Source: Acinetobacter sp. ANC 4173 | Lineage (GTDB): Bacteria > Pseudomonadota > Gammaproteobacteria > Pseudomonadales > Moraxellaceae | Assembly: GCF_004331255.1 (NCBI RefSeq) | Contig: NZ_SJOF01000011.1 | Span: 62,001 to 126,000, forward strand | Reading direction: 5' to 3' | Length of the DNA stretch: 64,000 nucleotides | In this document: piece by piece, positions 42,406 to 51,070 of the stretch | How the letters are laid out: each line of letters starts with the position of its first letter | Numbering within the stretch: the first letter of the stretch is position 1 | Notes under the pieces: generated by a model | Database searches by the model: none | Seen by the model: the letters and a program-made list of their open reading frames with translations, nothing else | Told to the model about the DNA's origin: nothing | Position numbers and translations under genes: made by a program

Positions 42406-43077
42406 TTACTGCGCAGACCACTTATTGGTTTGAATATCCAATACCAAATTATTAACCGCTTCACGTACAGCTAGATCTAGAACTTTACCGTTTAAAGTTG
42501 AGTCATAAGAAGCGGTAGAACCAAAACCTAAGATTTCACGTTCACTTAGTGCGTACTCGCCTGCGCCTTGTACAGAGTGAACGATTTCAGCTGTTTTTAC
42601 ATCGACAATATTTAAGTTCACTTTGGCATAAGCAATTTGGGTTTTACCACGCCCCAATATGCCAAACAACTGATGATCGCCGACTTCTTTACGGCCAAAT
42701 TCAGACACGTCACCCGTTAATACATAACGTGCGCCTTTAATGGCTTGAGAAGATTTGGTAAAACCTGCTTCTTGTTGTAATTCAGCAAGGTTGTCACGGT
42801 TTAGGACAGAGAAATAGCCTGATTGCTGTAAATGCGTTTCTAAAATAGTTTTCGCCTGACCACCTAAACGGTCAACATTGTCTGAAAAAATGCCCCGCAT
42901 GTAACTCGAGCGGTTATCAAATTTCCCTATAGAAACAGGGGTTTTAGTTCCAGTGTATTTGACTGTCGCCACTGCCGCTGTCACTTGTGGTGCTTGAATT
43001 GTTTTTGAGGTTTCTGTTGTTGAACAGGCAGATAATGTTAAAGCGCTAAAGACTGCTGTAAAAATAATTTTTTTCAA
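42406..43077 (-). CDS. CsgG/HfaB-family lipoprotein
   Basis: Lipoprotein of 223 residues with lipobox LTLSAC (MKKIIFTAVFSALTLSACSTTE). The CsgG/HfaB domain is recognisable in KTPVSIGKFDNRSSYMRGIF, AKTILETHLQQSGYFSVLNRDNLAELQQEAGF and GARYVLTGDVSEFGRK. CsgG-type proteins oligomerise into outer-membrane pores or pore-associated scaffolds. Here it heads an operon with DUF4810 and DUF799 lipoproteins. TTG start at 43077 with GGGAT upstream. No curli or holdfast genes are nearby, so the cargo or partner is unknown. Confidence 0.87.
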   Translation of the reverse strand: MKKIIFTAVFSALTLSACSTTETSKTIQAPQVTAAVATVKYTGTKTPVSIGKFDNRSSYMRGIFSDNVDRLGGQAKTILETHLQQSGYFSVLNRDNLAELQQEAGFTKSSQAIKGARYVLTGDVSEFGRKEVGDHQLFGILGRGKTQIAYAKVNLNIVDVKTAEIVHSVQGAGEYALSEREILGFGSTASYDSTLNGKVLDLAVREAVNNLVLDIQTNKWSAQ

Positions 43078-43174
43078 GAGTTATCCCACTGATATTTATT
43101 AAAAATCAGTGGAATTATACCAAGTTACATTCTAGTTACATATACAAAATTAAATATTGTTGTTCTAAAAGGTA

Positions 43175-43798
43175 TTACTTCATCCCAAAAATCAGTTTTA
43201 ACCCAAGCAAGGTCATGACCCCACCCGCTACACGGTCAAAAATGGCTTTGGATTTTAAATAAACTTTCCGTGGACCTTCTGCCGATAAGGCAACCGCAAC
43301 CAGTGAATACCAACCTGCATCAATAAAGAAACACAGCATAGGTAATACGACATAAAAATAGGTCGGAATGTCTTTCGGCAATAAAGCAGTGAAAATACTC
43401 GCCAGCACAATCGCAATTTTCGGGTTACTCATTTGTGTAATTAAACCCAATCGGTATGCTTGTTTATAGCTCATCGGCTCCGCTGCACTGTTCGGATTCT
43501 CCATTGGCTCTTTTGCATGCTTAATAATTTTAAATGCCAACCAAAGTAAATAAATACCACCACAAATTTTTAAAGCGAGATAAGCCGAAGGCACTGCCAA
43601 TAGAATGGCTTGTAAACCCATCACCGCCAATAAACCGAACAACGCGGCGCCTGTTCCTGTACCCAATGCGGTAAACAAACCGTGTTTACGCGAAATCGCA
43701 ATTGAGTTTTTCGCCACATAAATAAAGGTTGGCCCAGGGCTAATTGCGCCTAACATTAAAGCTAAGGTAATTGAACCTAATATAATGAGCGATTCCAA
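43175..43798 (-). CDS. LysE/RhtB-family amino-acid exporter
   Basis: Inner-membrane exporter of 207 residues with about six helices. The hallmark N-terminal GAISPGPTFIYVAKNSIAISRKHGLFTALGTGTGAALFGLLAVMGL is clear, as are the central YLLWLAFKIIKHAKEP and FKLGLITQMSNPKIAIVLASIF-like motifs (here YRLGLITQMSNPKIAIVLASIF). The family exports lysine, threonine, homoserine or similar compounds; the substrate here is unknown. Single gene with ATG 43798 after GAGGTG, about 100 bases upstream of the lipoprotein operon on the same strand. Confidence 0.88.
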   Translation of the reverse strand: MESLIILGSITLALMLGAISPGPTFIYVAKNSIAISRKHGLFTALGTGTGAALFGLLAVMGLQAILLAVPSAYLALKICGGIYLLWLAFKIIKHAKEPMENPNSAAEPMSYKQAYRLGLITQMSNPKIAIVLASIFTALLPKDIPTYFYVVLPMLCFFIDAGWYSLVAVALSAEGPRKVYLKSKAIFDRVAGGVMTLLGLKLIFGMK

Positions 43799-44216
43799 AG
43801 AGCACCTCGATGCATTGGGATAAAAATGGGTGCATTATTTTAGACAAAATTTGCACCAAAACCTATCAAAAATATGTTTATCGCAATAAAAATGCTTTAA
43901 ATCGTATTATCCCAAGCGACTCTGTTCCTTTAAGTGTTGTTATTTAAATACACATGTAAAGTATTTATTAATGCCAAAACAATGAACTTAATTAGAGTAA
44001 TTATTCAATATAATACTTATTATCATATATTTAGAATTATACCACATGAATTTTTCATTTTAATCGAATCACTTCTTTCTCCATAAAACCTTTTTTTAAT
44101 CAAAATTTCACATTAAATTTTCACACTTTTTTCATAGTATTTTCACATGCATAATCACATACTAAAAATATGGTTTTATTTTACTTTCTGATAAAAATGA
44201 CACAAGAGGGTTCATC
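43799..44216. other. Divergent intergenic region, LysE exporter and oleate hydratase
   Basis: AT-rich 418-base region with promoters for both flanking genes. A ribosome site AGAGGG precedes the hydratase ATG. I see no further feature in it. Confidence 0.4.
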
Positions 44217-45830
44217 ATGCCGAATAAAAAAACAGTCGACGCCAAACAAACACATCTCTGGATCGTTGGGGGTGGCATTGCAGGTATGGCAGCAGCAGCC
44301 TTTGCCATTCGTGATGCACAAGTCCCTGCCCAAAACATTCATATCCTAGAAGAATTAAATATTACCGGTGGCTCAATGGATGGCGGTGCAACACCTGAAG
44401 CTGCACATGCATGGGTTACCCGTGGTGGACGAATGCTGACTGATGAAACCTATTTATGTTTATGGGATTTATTTTCGACTATTCCCTCTTTAGAAAATCC
44501 AGACATTTCTGTACGTGAAGAATGTCGTGAGTTTAATGAGAAAGTGAAAACCCACGCCAATGCACGATTAATTAATGCTAAACACAATATTTTGGATGCG
44601 GAAAAATTAGGTTTAAGCAACTTGCATCGAGCCCAAATGCTGCGCTTATTAGCATCAAAAGAAGCGCGCATTGGCAGCCGCCGTATTGATGAGTTTTTTG
44701 ATGACTCTTTTTTTCAAAGTAATTTTTGGCGTATGTGGCGCACCACTTTCGCATTTCAAAAATGGCATAGTGCGGCTGAATTAAGACGCTATTTCTTACG
44801 CTTTATTCAAGAACTGCCTCGCATTCATACTTTGGCCGGCGTAAAAAGAACCCAATACAATCAATATGATTCGATGATTCTGCCTTTACAGCGTTGGTTG
44901 GTTGAACAAGGCGTTGATGTGCGCTTTGGCAATTATGTCACCGATGCAGACTTTCGTACTGATGAAACTACACAAGAGCGTCGAGCAACTAAACTTTATG
45001 TCACATTACCTGAGGGCAAAGAAGAAATAGAGCTAAAGCAGCATGATCTTGCCATTTTTACCTTGGGTTCAATCACTGCCGACTCACGTTATGGCAGTAA
45101 CGATGATGTTCCTGCACTCGTTCGTAATCGAGAAGATCATGGCTGGGCGCTTTGGGAAACTCTGGCACAAAAAGCCCCAGACTTTGGCCGTCCAATGACC
45201 TTTTATGGCAATGTGGATGAACACAAGTGGGAGTCTTTCACACTAACCATGAAAGATGATGTACTCCTAAAACGAATTATTGACTATACAAGTAATGAAC
45301 CTGGCACAGGTGCATTAATGACATGGTTTGAGTCAGGTTGGCATTTGTCCATTGTGGTTCCCGCACAGCCCCACTTTGCCAATTTGCCACAAGGAACTTT
45401 TACCCTCTGGGGTTATGGTTTCCAAATCGATCATATTGGCGATTACATCAAAAAACCTATGAGCGCTTGTACAGGCAAAGAAATTTTGACCGAATTAATT
45501 CATCAATTAGGTTTCGAGGACATCTTAGAACACGTACTTGCCAGCACTGAGGTTACAACAGCCATGATGCCGTATGCCTCGGCCCTATTTGCCTGCCGTA
45601 AATCTGGGGATCGTCCTTTCGTGATCCCCAAAGGGTCACAGAATTTTGCATTCTTGGGGCAATTTGTAGAAATTGAAGATGATGTGGTCTTTACCGTCGA
45701 ATATTCAGTACGCGGTGCCATGCTTGCTGTCTATGAATTTTTCGGTGTAGAACGAGACATACCTGAAATCTATAATGGTTTACTCGATCCTAAAGTTGGA
45801 TTAAAGGCGTTAGAAGCAGTTTTCCACTAA
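44217..45830 (+). CDS. ohyA: Oleate hydratase
   Basis: FAD-dependent oleate hydratase of 537 residues (myosin-cross-reactive-antigen family), which adds water to the 9-cis double bond of oleate to give 10-hydroxystearate and can detoxify unsaturated fatty acids. The Rossmann FAD motif is WIVGGGIAGMAAAAFAIRDA (residues ~14-33), followed by HILEELNITGGSMDGG. The family's central NFWRMWRTTFAFQKWHSAAELRRYFLRFI and C-terminal MMPYASALFACRKSGDRPFVIPKGSQNFAFLGQFVEI are clear. Length is on the shorter side of the family but complete. Monocistronic, terminator directly after. Confidence 0.93.
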   Translation: MPNKKTVDAKQTHLWIVGGGIAGMAAAAFAIRDAQVPAQNIHILEELNITGGSMDGGATPEAAHAWVTRGGRMLTDETYLCLWDLFSTIPSLENPDISVREECREFNEKVKTHANARLINAKHNILDAEKLGLSNLHRAQMLRLLASKEARIGSRRIDEFFDDSFFQSNFWRMWRTTFAFQKWHSAAELRRYFLRFIQELPRIHTLAGVKRTQYNQYDSMILPLQRWLVEQGVDVRFGNYVTDADFRTDETTQERRATKLYVTLPEGKEEIELKQHDLAIFTLGSITADSRYGSNDDVPALVRNREDHGWALWETLAQKAPDFGRPMTFYGNVDEHKWESFTLTMKDDVLLKRIIDYTSNEPGTGALMTWFESGWHLSIVVPAQPHFANLPQGTFTLWGYGFQIDHIGDYIKKPMSACTGKEILTELIHQLGFEDILEHVLASTEVTTAMMPYASALFACRKSGDRPFVIPKGSQNFAFLGQFVEIEDDVVFTVEYSVRGAMLAVYEFFGVERDIPEIYNGLLDPKVGLKALEAVFH

Positions 45831-45844
45831 TGACGTAAATTAAA

Positions 45845-45875
45845 AAAAGAGCGTCATTCAGATGCTCTTTTTTAT
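45845..45875 (+). terminator. Terminator of oleate hydratase
   Basis: AAAAGAGCGTC (45845-45855) pairs with GATGCTCTTTT (45861-45871) with one G-T pair, with a T-run after. Confidence 0.85.
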
Positions 45876-45939
45876 TTAATCTGTTTTGAATCACTATTGT
45901 CTTCTAAAGTTCAGTGAAATTCATCAAGATCCGATCACA

Positions 45940-46131
45940 CTAAGGTTGCGAATGATCAACATGAGGGGTTTGATCGCGAGCAATCGACTGATAATCATGA
46001 TCAGCTACAGGCACACCCCCAATGACCATGGTTCGAACCATCGTTTTAGGTTTATTCAGCTCATCTTTTGCATCACAAGCTGTAAGTAACCCTGCCATCA
46101 TACAAATCAACACGAAGGATATTTTGTTCAT
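45940..46131 (-). CDS. Small lipoprotein (63 residues)
   Basis: Tiny lipoprotein: MNKISFVLICMMAGLLTAC is a full signal peptide with lipobox LTAC, and only ~45 mature residues follow (DAKDELNKPKTMVRTMVIGG...). The sequence GAGGG lies about nine bases upstream of the ATG at 46131 (a GTG directly before it is an alternative). Overlapping plus-strand readings have no ribosome site. It is convergent with oleate hydratase, separated by its terminator. No family recognised; role unknown, perhaps envelope maintenance. Confidence 0.72.
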   Translation of the reverse strand: MNKISFVLICMMAGLLTACDAKDELNKPKTMVRTMVIGGVPVADHDYQSIARDQTPHVDHSQP

Positions 46132-46612
46132 CACATTCCCTCTTTTTCATTCTTATTGTTCTTTCAGCATAGCACTTTTATTTTTCCAATCCTATCGACT
46201 TTGTTACAACTTTTATCCATCCACATGATGGTGCTGCGCGTATTTTCTTTATTTAAAAAAATATCAATCATTCATAGATAAAACAATAATATCAATGATT
46301 TAAACCAACCCAAATTCGACTTAAATATTTATCCGATGTGTTGAAAAAAATTATCGTGGCCGCGTCTTATCCTGTTGTATCTAATTTCTTCATTCGCCTG
46401 CGGCTCGCCCTACTTTTGTTGAGGCAAAACCATTGTCCTCTGCAAAAGCTGTTCATTTCTTGGAGTTGTTCAAATACCACGAATAAACCTTATTTTATTT
46501 GCACCACGCAGCTTGCAGATGACGTTTCTGGGTAACAAATTTATTATCGAGATCAGATTAAATGAGAAAAAGATAAACTGATTTACAAAATCTTACAGGA
46601 TTGAATATTTAC
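46132..46612. other. Intergenic region with a GC-richer repeat-like patch
   Basis: Mostly AT-rich spacer of about 480 bases. The patch 46381-46450 (around CTGCGGCTCGCCC and TTGTTGAGGCAAAAC) is richer in G+C than its surroundings and resembles dispersed intergenic repeat debris; the 65-codon frame across it has no ribosome site and no protein-like character. Confidence 0.35.
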
Positions 46613-46632
46613 AACGGACATTTTTGTCCGTT
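46613..46632. promoter_or_regulatory. Candidate TetR operator
   Basis: AACGGACA-TTTT-TGTCCGTT, perfect 8-bp arms with 4-base centre, 38 bases before the TetR start. Palindromes of this size are typical TetR autoregulatory operators. Confidence 0.75.
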
Positions 46633-46669
46633 AAATAATAGCACTCCCAAATCAAATGAAATAATCACC

Positions 46670-47218
46670 ATGACCAGTCGTCAACAGCGTGCTGCACAAA
46701 ACCGTGAGGAATTGCTGGAAGCTGCGGTTCAGGTTTTTCGTACACACGGAATCAATGCCCCCCTACAAATGATCATTGATACAGCCAATGTCGGACGGGC
46801 GACGTTTTATCGTAATTTTGCTGACCGTCGTGCCTTGGTGATTGCACTCATGGAGCAAGCTTTGGAACGTCTTGCAGTGCGTGCAGAAGCATTTTCTCAG
46901 TATGAAGATGGTTTTATTCGTTTAATTGAAAACCATGTCTATAACTTGCCGTATTTAACTGCACTGATGGAATATTGGCGGGTGATTGAGCGTGATGATC
47001 CCGTCATGGTCGATATCTACGCGCGCCGCGATGCCATTTTACAACCTTTGATTGATCAAGCCATTCGCCACGGCGTATGTCGCCCCGATTTGACCACTCA
47101 AGATTACGCCATGATTACAGCGATTTTAAGGACTTCATTTCAAGGGCTAACCGATCTAGAGCAACAACAACTTGCACAACGTGCGATTGAGCTACTCCTC
47201 AATGGTATTCGGGCATAA
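46670..47218 (+). CDS. TetR-family repressor of the efflux operon
   Basis: TetR-type repressor of 182 residues. The HTH is in MTSRQQRAAQNREELLEAAVQVFRTHGINAPLQMIIDTANVGRATFYRNFADRRALVIALMEQ (residues 1-60). The C-terminal ligand domain is all helical. ATG 46670 is chosen over the TTG at 46601, because the N-terminal extension is non-homologous in character and would include the operator. It ends 12 bases before the MFS gene, so it is the first gene of a TetR-MFS-HlyD operon, probably repressing the whole unit through the palindrome at 46613-46632. Inducer unknown. Confidence 0.9.
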   Translation: MTSRQQRAAQNREELLEAAVQVFRTHGINAPLQMIIDTANVGRATFYRNFADRRALVIALMEQALERLAVRAEAFSQYEDGFIRLIENHVYNLPYLTALMEYWRVIERDDPVMVDIYARRDAILQPLIDQAIRHGVCRPDLTTQDYAMITAILRTSFQGLTDLEQQQLAQRAIELLLNGIRA

Positions 47219-47230
47219 AGGTCACCACTC

Positions 47231-48880
47231 ATGACACAGCCACCGCGTTTACTCGAACCTGCGCCAAACTGGACAGCCGAAGAAAAGCCAACCCTGCCTG
47301 GCTCTCCTGCCGTGATCGCACACTCCACGCCTAAGCGCTTCATATATTTTTTTATTGGTTTGTTTGTCGCACTGTCTGCGAGTCTCAGTAACGGTTTCAT
47401 TACCGCGAATTTGCCCTTAATTCAGGGTGAATATGGACTAACACCCTCTGAGGTGGCGTGGATTCCTGCAGCTTATGTCATGGCCAATGTCAGTGCGAAC
47501 CTGATTCTCTTTAAAGCCCGCCAGCAATACGGTCTGCGTCTATTTTCTGAAATTGGTCTACTGATTTTTATTGCAGTCTTAGTTTTACACGTCTTTGTAC
47601 ATACCTTTGAAATGGCCGTACTGGTGCGTTTCATTAGCGGCATGGTTGCAGCACCGCTCAGTTCCTTAGGCATGTATTACATTATGCAGGCCTTTAAACG
47701 GGAGGATTTTGGTCGCAGTATCTATTTGGCTTTAGGCTTCCAACAGCTCGGCATTCCCTTGGCTTGGATCATTTCGCCTTATCTGATTGATGTGAACAAT
47801 TGGAATGTGCTCTACACTTTCGAAATTGGTTTAGCTCTGTGCTGTTTCGCCATGGTGGTGTCTCTGAAGTTACCCCGCAGTTTAAGAATTGCTGTTTTTG
47901 AAAAGCAGGACTTTTTTACCTTTGCACTGCTTGCACCCGGTTTTGCCTTTTTGTGTATTGTACTGACCCAAGGGCCAATCTTGTGGTGGTTTGAAGCGAA
48001 GTGGTTGGCCTATTTGCTCATTGCAGGGTTTAGCCTGATTGTGATTGGTTTGGTCTACGAGCATTATCGGGTCAATCCACTGATTATGACGCGTTGGCTG
48101 GGGACATCATCTACGCTTCGTTTTATCATCGGTGCCTTTGCAATTCGCTTCTTAATGTCGGAGCAAAGTTATGCTGCCGTGAGTTTTCTCAAAACCATGG
48201 GCATGGGCCCCGATCAATTTGTGCCGCTCTATGTGGTGATCTTTTTAGGTATTGTGTCTGGTACCTTATTTAGTACCATCACTTTTTCACGTGAACGGAT
48301 TATTTGGCACCTGCTGTTAGCCGAAGCTTTGGTCTTGATTGCTTGCGGACTGGATTTTCACCTCACCAGCGATATTCGCCCTTCCAACTTCTACGGCAGT
48401 CAATTTTTGGTGGGCTTTGCCAGTGGTGTGTTTATTGGTCCACTCTTGATCACGGGTATCTTGAGTGCCATGCAAAAAGGTCCCACCCATATTGTCACGT
48501 TCATTGTTTTATTTTCAGCGACTCAAACTTTTGGTGGCTTAGTCGGTTCATCATTTTACTCCACCTATCAACAAGTTCGAACCCAAAACTATCGTGCTGA
48601 AATGATTCAACAACTCCCCGAAACCAATCCATTGATCGCACAGCGGCTTTTAGCGTATCAACGAAGTTCGCATAGTTACACGCTTGATCAGCAGTTAGAG
48701 CAACAACAAGCCTTAAAAAATTTAAATCAAGTGGTGACTCGAGAAGCTCAAGTACGTGCCTATAACGATGTGATTAGTTTCAATGGCGTCGTTGCCATGC
48801 TGCTGTTGCTGTGGGGGACATTCCTGATTGTAAGAAATCAATATCAACTGCGGCAACAAGCAAAAATCGGTCCTGCCTAA
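47231..48880 (+). CDS. MFS multidrug exporter, DHA2 family (EmrB-like)
   Basis: Inner-membrane MFS protein of 549 residues with about fourteen helices. SASLSNGFITANLPLIQGEYGLTPSEVAWIPAAYVMANVSANLILF and FISGMVAAPLSSLGMYYIMQAF correspond to EmrB TM1-2 and TM4-5. It diverges from typical EmrB in using EVAWIPAAY rather than the usual QVSWVITSY. It would form a tripartite pump with the following HlyD-family adaptor and an outer-membrane factor encoded elsewhere, as no TolC-like gene is present. Second gene of the TetR operon. Substrate unknown. Confidence 0.85.
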   Translation: MTQPPRLLEPAPNWTAEEKPTLPGSPAVIAHSTPKRFIYFFIGLFVALSASLSNGFITANLPLIQGEYGLTPSEVAWIPAAYVMANVSANLILFKARQQYGLRLFSEIGLLIFIAVLVLHVFVHTFEMAVLVRFISGMVAAPLSSLGMYYIMQAFKREDFGRSIYLALGFQQLGIPLAWIISPYLIDVNNWNVLYTFEIGLALCCFAMVVSLKLPRSLRIAVFEKQDFFTFALLAPGFAFLCIVLTQGPILWWFEAKWLAYLLIAGFSLIVIGLVYEHYRVNPLIMTRWLGTSSTLRFIIGAFAIRFLMSEQSYAAVSFLKTMGMGPDQFVPLYVVIFLGIVSGTLFSTITFSRERIIWHLLLAEALVLIACGLDFHLTSDIRPSNFYGSQFLVGFASGVFIGPLLITGILSAMQKGPTHIVTFIVLFSATQTFGGLVGSSFYSTYQQVRTQNYRAEMIQQLPETNPLIAQRLLAYQRSSHSYTLDQQLEQQQALKNLNQVVTREAQVRAYNDVISFNGVVAMLLLLWGTFLIVRNQYQLRQQAKIGPA

Positions 48881-48912
48881 TGCCACTGCTCCCTATTTAT
48901 TGAGAAATTGTT

Positions 48913-50073
48913 ATGTCTGAAGATCAAAAACCAATAACTCCCGCTGAAACAACTGCAACGACTGAAAATGCCTCTCAGCCTGAACAGCCCGTGGCAGCAG
49001 CAACAGCGATTACGCCGCCTTCAAGTAAATTAATTCCAACAGCGAAACGTACCTTGATTTTGATGTTTTTAGTACTGATCATCGGTATTGGCATCATTTT
49101 ATGGGCATGGAAAATTGGGCCATTTGACAGTGCCGTTGAGTCCACTGACAACAGCTATGTCAAAGGCAAAACCACGGTACTTTCTTCGCAAATTAACGGC
49201 TATGTCAAAGATGTCTTGGTCAGTGATTTTGATCACGTTAAAAAAGGACAGGTGTTGATGCATATTGATGCCACCACCTATGACCAAAAAGTCACACAGG
49301 CCGAAGCAGGCGTCGATCAGGCGCAAAATAACCTCTCCAATCAAAGCCAAAATATTGCGCAGCGTAAAGCCGATATTGTTGCGGCAGAAGCCAAGGTCGA
49401 ACAAGCGCGAGCAGCCTATCAACTGTCATTGGCACAACAGCAGCGCTATCAACAGTTGAGCGACTCTGGCGCAGCGTCTAAATCGGAACAAGATAAAGCC
49501 GTGGCCGATACCCAAAATAATTTAGCTTTACTGCAACAAGCACAGGCCAATGTGTTGGTAGCAAAAGAAGCGCTCAAAACCGCTCAAGTGGCTGAAACTG
49601 GACTCAAAGCACAAGTGACCAATGCCGCTGCTCAACTGGATCAAGCCAAAACCACCAAAAATTACAGCAGTATTATCGCTCCTATGGATGGACAATTGGG
49701 TGAAGTCAATCCACGCGTGGGACAATATGTGGCCGCAGGGACACAGTTGCTCTATCTGATTCCACAACAAACTTGGGTCACAGCTAACTTTAAAGAGACT
49801 CAAATTGCCAACATGAAAATTGGACAAAAAGCATGGTTCACGGTGGATGCCCTCAATCATCAGAAATTTACAGGCCATGTCGAGCAAATTTCTCCTGCGG
49901 CTGGCTCAGAGTTCAGTGTGCTCAAAGCCGATAATGCGACGGGTAATTTCACCAAAGTGGTGCAACGCATTGCGGTAAGGATTGCGATTGATCCGAATCA
50001 AACGGGCATTGAAAACTTGCGCCCTGGCATGTCCGTGATTAGTTCGGTCGATACGCATACAGCAGAGGATTAA
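48913..50073 (+). CDS. HlyD-family periplasmic adaptor (EmrA-like)
   Basis: Membrane-fusion protein of 386 residues. A disordered N-terminus rich in Ala, Pro and Thr (~1-40) precedes one TM helix (LILMFLVLIIGIGIILWAW, ~49-67). Then follow the biotinyl-lipoyl half (STDNSYVKGKTTVLSSQINGYV), a long coiled coil (~120-235), the second half-motif IIAPMDGQLGEVNPRVGQYVAAGTQLLYLIP, and a beta barrel. It links the inner-membrane pump to an outer-membrane channel. It lies 32 bases after the MFS gene and is the last of the operon. Confidence 0.92.
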   Translation: MSEDQKPITPAETTATTENASQPEQPVAAATAITPPSSKLIPTAKRTLILMFLVLIIGIGIILWAWKIGPFDSAVESTDNSYVKGKTTVLSSQINGYVKDVLVSDFDHVKKGQVLMHIDATTYDQKVTQAEAGVDQAQNNLSNQSQNIAQRKADIVAAEAKVEQARAAYQLSLAQQQRYQQLSDSGAASKSEQDKAVADTQNNLALLQQAQANVLVAKEALKTAQVAETGLKAQVTNAAAQLDQAKTTKNYSSIIAPMDGQLGEVNPRVGQYVAAGTQLLYLIPQQTWVTANFKETQIANMKIGQKAWFTVDALNHQKFTGHVEQISPAAGSEFSVLKADNATGNFTKVVQRIAVRIAIDPNQTGIENLRPGMSVISSVDTHTAED

Positions 50074-50136
50074 TCCTGTGAAAAAACCACCACTTTTCAC
50101 TTACACTAAGCACTCAACCTGATTGATTAAAGTCCT

Positions 50137-51006
50137 ATGTTTGAACAGATTGCACAGTCCATTCCCTATCAGCGCATCAGCGTTGGCGGGGTTAATATCA
50201 GCATCAAACGTTTGGACTTGGTTCATCCACACATATCTGGCAATAAATTTTTTAAACTGAAATACAACCTGTTGGCAGCGCAGCAACAAGGCTATAAAAA
50301 ACTGCTGACTTTTGGCGGTGCCTATTCCAATCATATTGCCGCGACGGCCTATGCAGCGCAGTTATTTGGATTTGAAAGTTTAGGCATTATTCGAGGTGAA
50401 GAGCTAGCCAACAAATCCTTAAACCCAACTCTACATACGGCGCAACAATTTGGTATGCAGTTGCAGTTTGTCACGCGAGAAGCCTATCGACAAAAGCAAA
50501 GCTCAGCCTACTTAGCACAGTTACATCAAGATTACCCTGACTATTATGTGATTCCTGAAGGCGGAACCAATCCCCTTGCCATTCAAGGCTGCACAGAAAT
50601 TCTCTCGGATGAAGATCGACAAAATTACGACCTGATTTGTTGTGCAGTAGGTACAGGAGGAACGATCACGGGGTTAATTGAAGCCAGTCACTCACAACAG
50701 CAAGTTCTGGGCTTCTCCGCGCTCAAAGGTGATTTCTTGAGCACAGAAGTCGAGCAACTCACCCCAAAACGGAATTGGCAAATCACCGATCAATATTGTT
50801 GTGGGGGCTACGCCAAAACTACGTCTGAACTACTGCAATTTATTCAAGACTTTGAGCAGCAATATGACATTCCACTGGAACAGATTTATACAGGCAAAAT
50901 GCTGTTGGGTTTAAGCGATTTAATTCAACAAGCTGCATTTCCAGTAGATCATCGCATTTTGGTGATTCATTCAGGTGGGCTGCAAGGTCGTTTAACCGCA
51001 CTTTAG
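50137..51006 (+). CDS. PLP-dependent enzyme, ACC deaminase/D-cysteine desulfhydrase family
   Basis: Type-II PLP enzyme of 289 residues. The cofactor lysine is probably in HPHISGNKFFKLKYNLLAA (Lys of GNKFFKLKYN, near residue 43); TFGGAYSNHIAATAYAA is the family's substrate-carboxylate motif, and CAVGTGGTITGL is the phosphate-binding glycine loop. The set fits ACC deaminase and D-cysteine desulfhydrase relatives, which are hard to tell apart; D-cysteine desulfhydrase is the more common true activity. The protein is shorter than typical ACC deaminase (~338). Plus strand, about 60 bases after the efflux operon. Confidence 0.8.
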   Translation: MFEQIAQSIPYQRISVGGVNISIKRLDLVHPHISGNKFFKLKYNLLAAQQQGYKKLLTFGGAYSNHIAATAYAAQLFGFESLGIIRGEELANKSLNPTLHTAQQFGMQLQFVTREAYRQKQSSAYLAQLHQDYPDYYVIPEGGTNPLAIQGCTEILSDEDRQNYDLICCAVGTGGTITGLIEASHSQQQVLGFSALKGDFLSTEVEQLTPKRNWQITDQYCCGGYAKTTSELLQFIQDFEQQYDIPLEQIYTGKMLLGLSDLIQQAAFPVDHRILVIHSGGLQGRLTAL

Positions 51007-51070
51007 ATAGTCCTGAAAAAGCAAAAAAGATGGTCTATAATGCCCTGCTTTATTCTCCCGTGAGTGTGTC

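Noticed and set aside
46338..46535. 65-codon plus-strand frame before the TetR gene
   Set aside because: TTG start without ribosome site, crosses a repeat-like patch, composition not protein-like.
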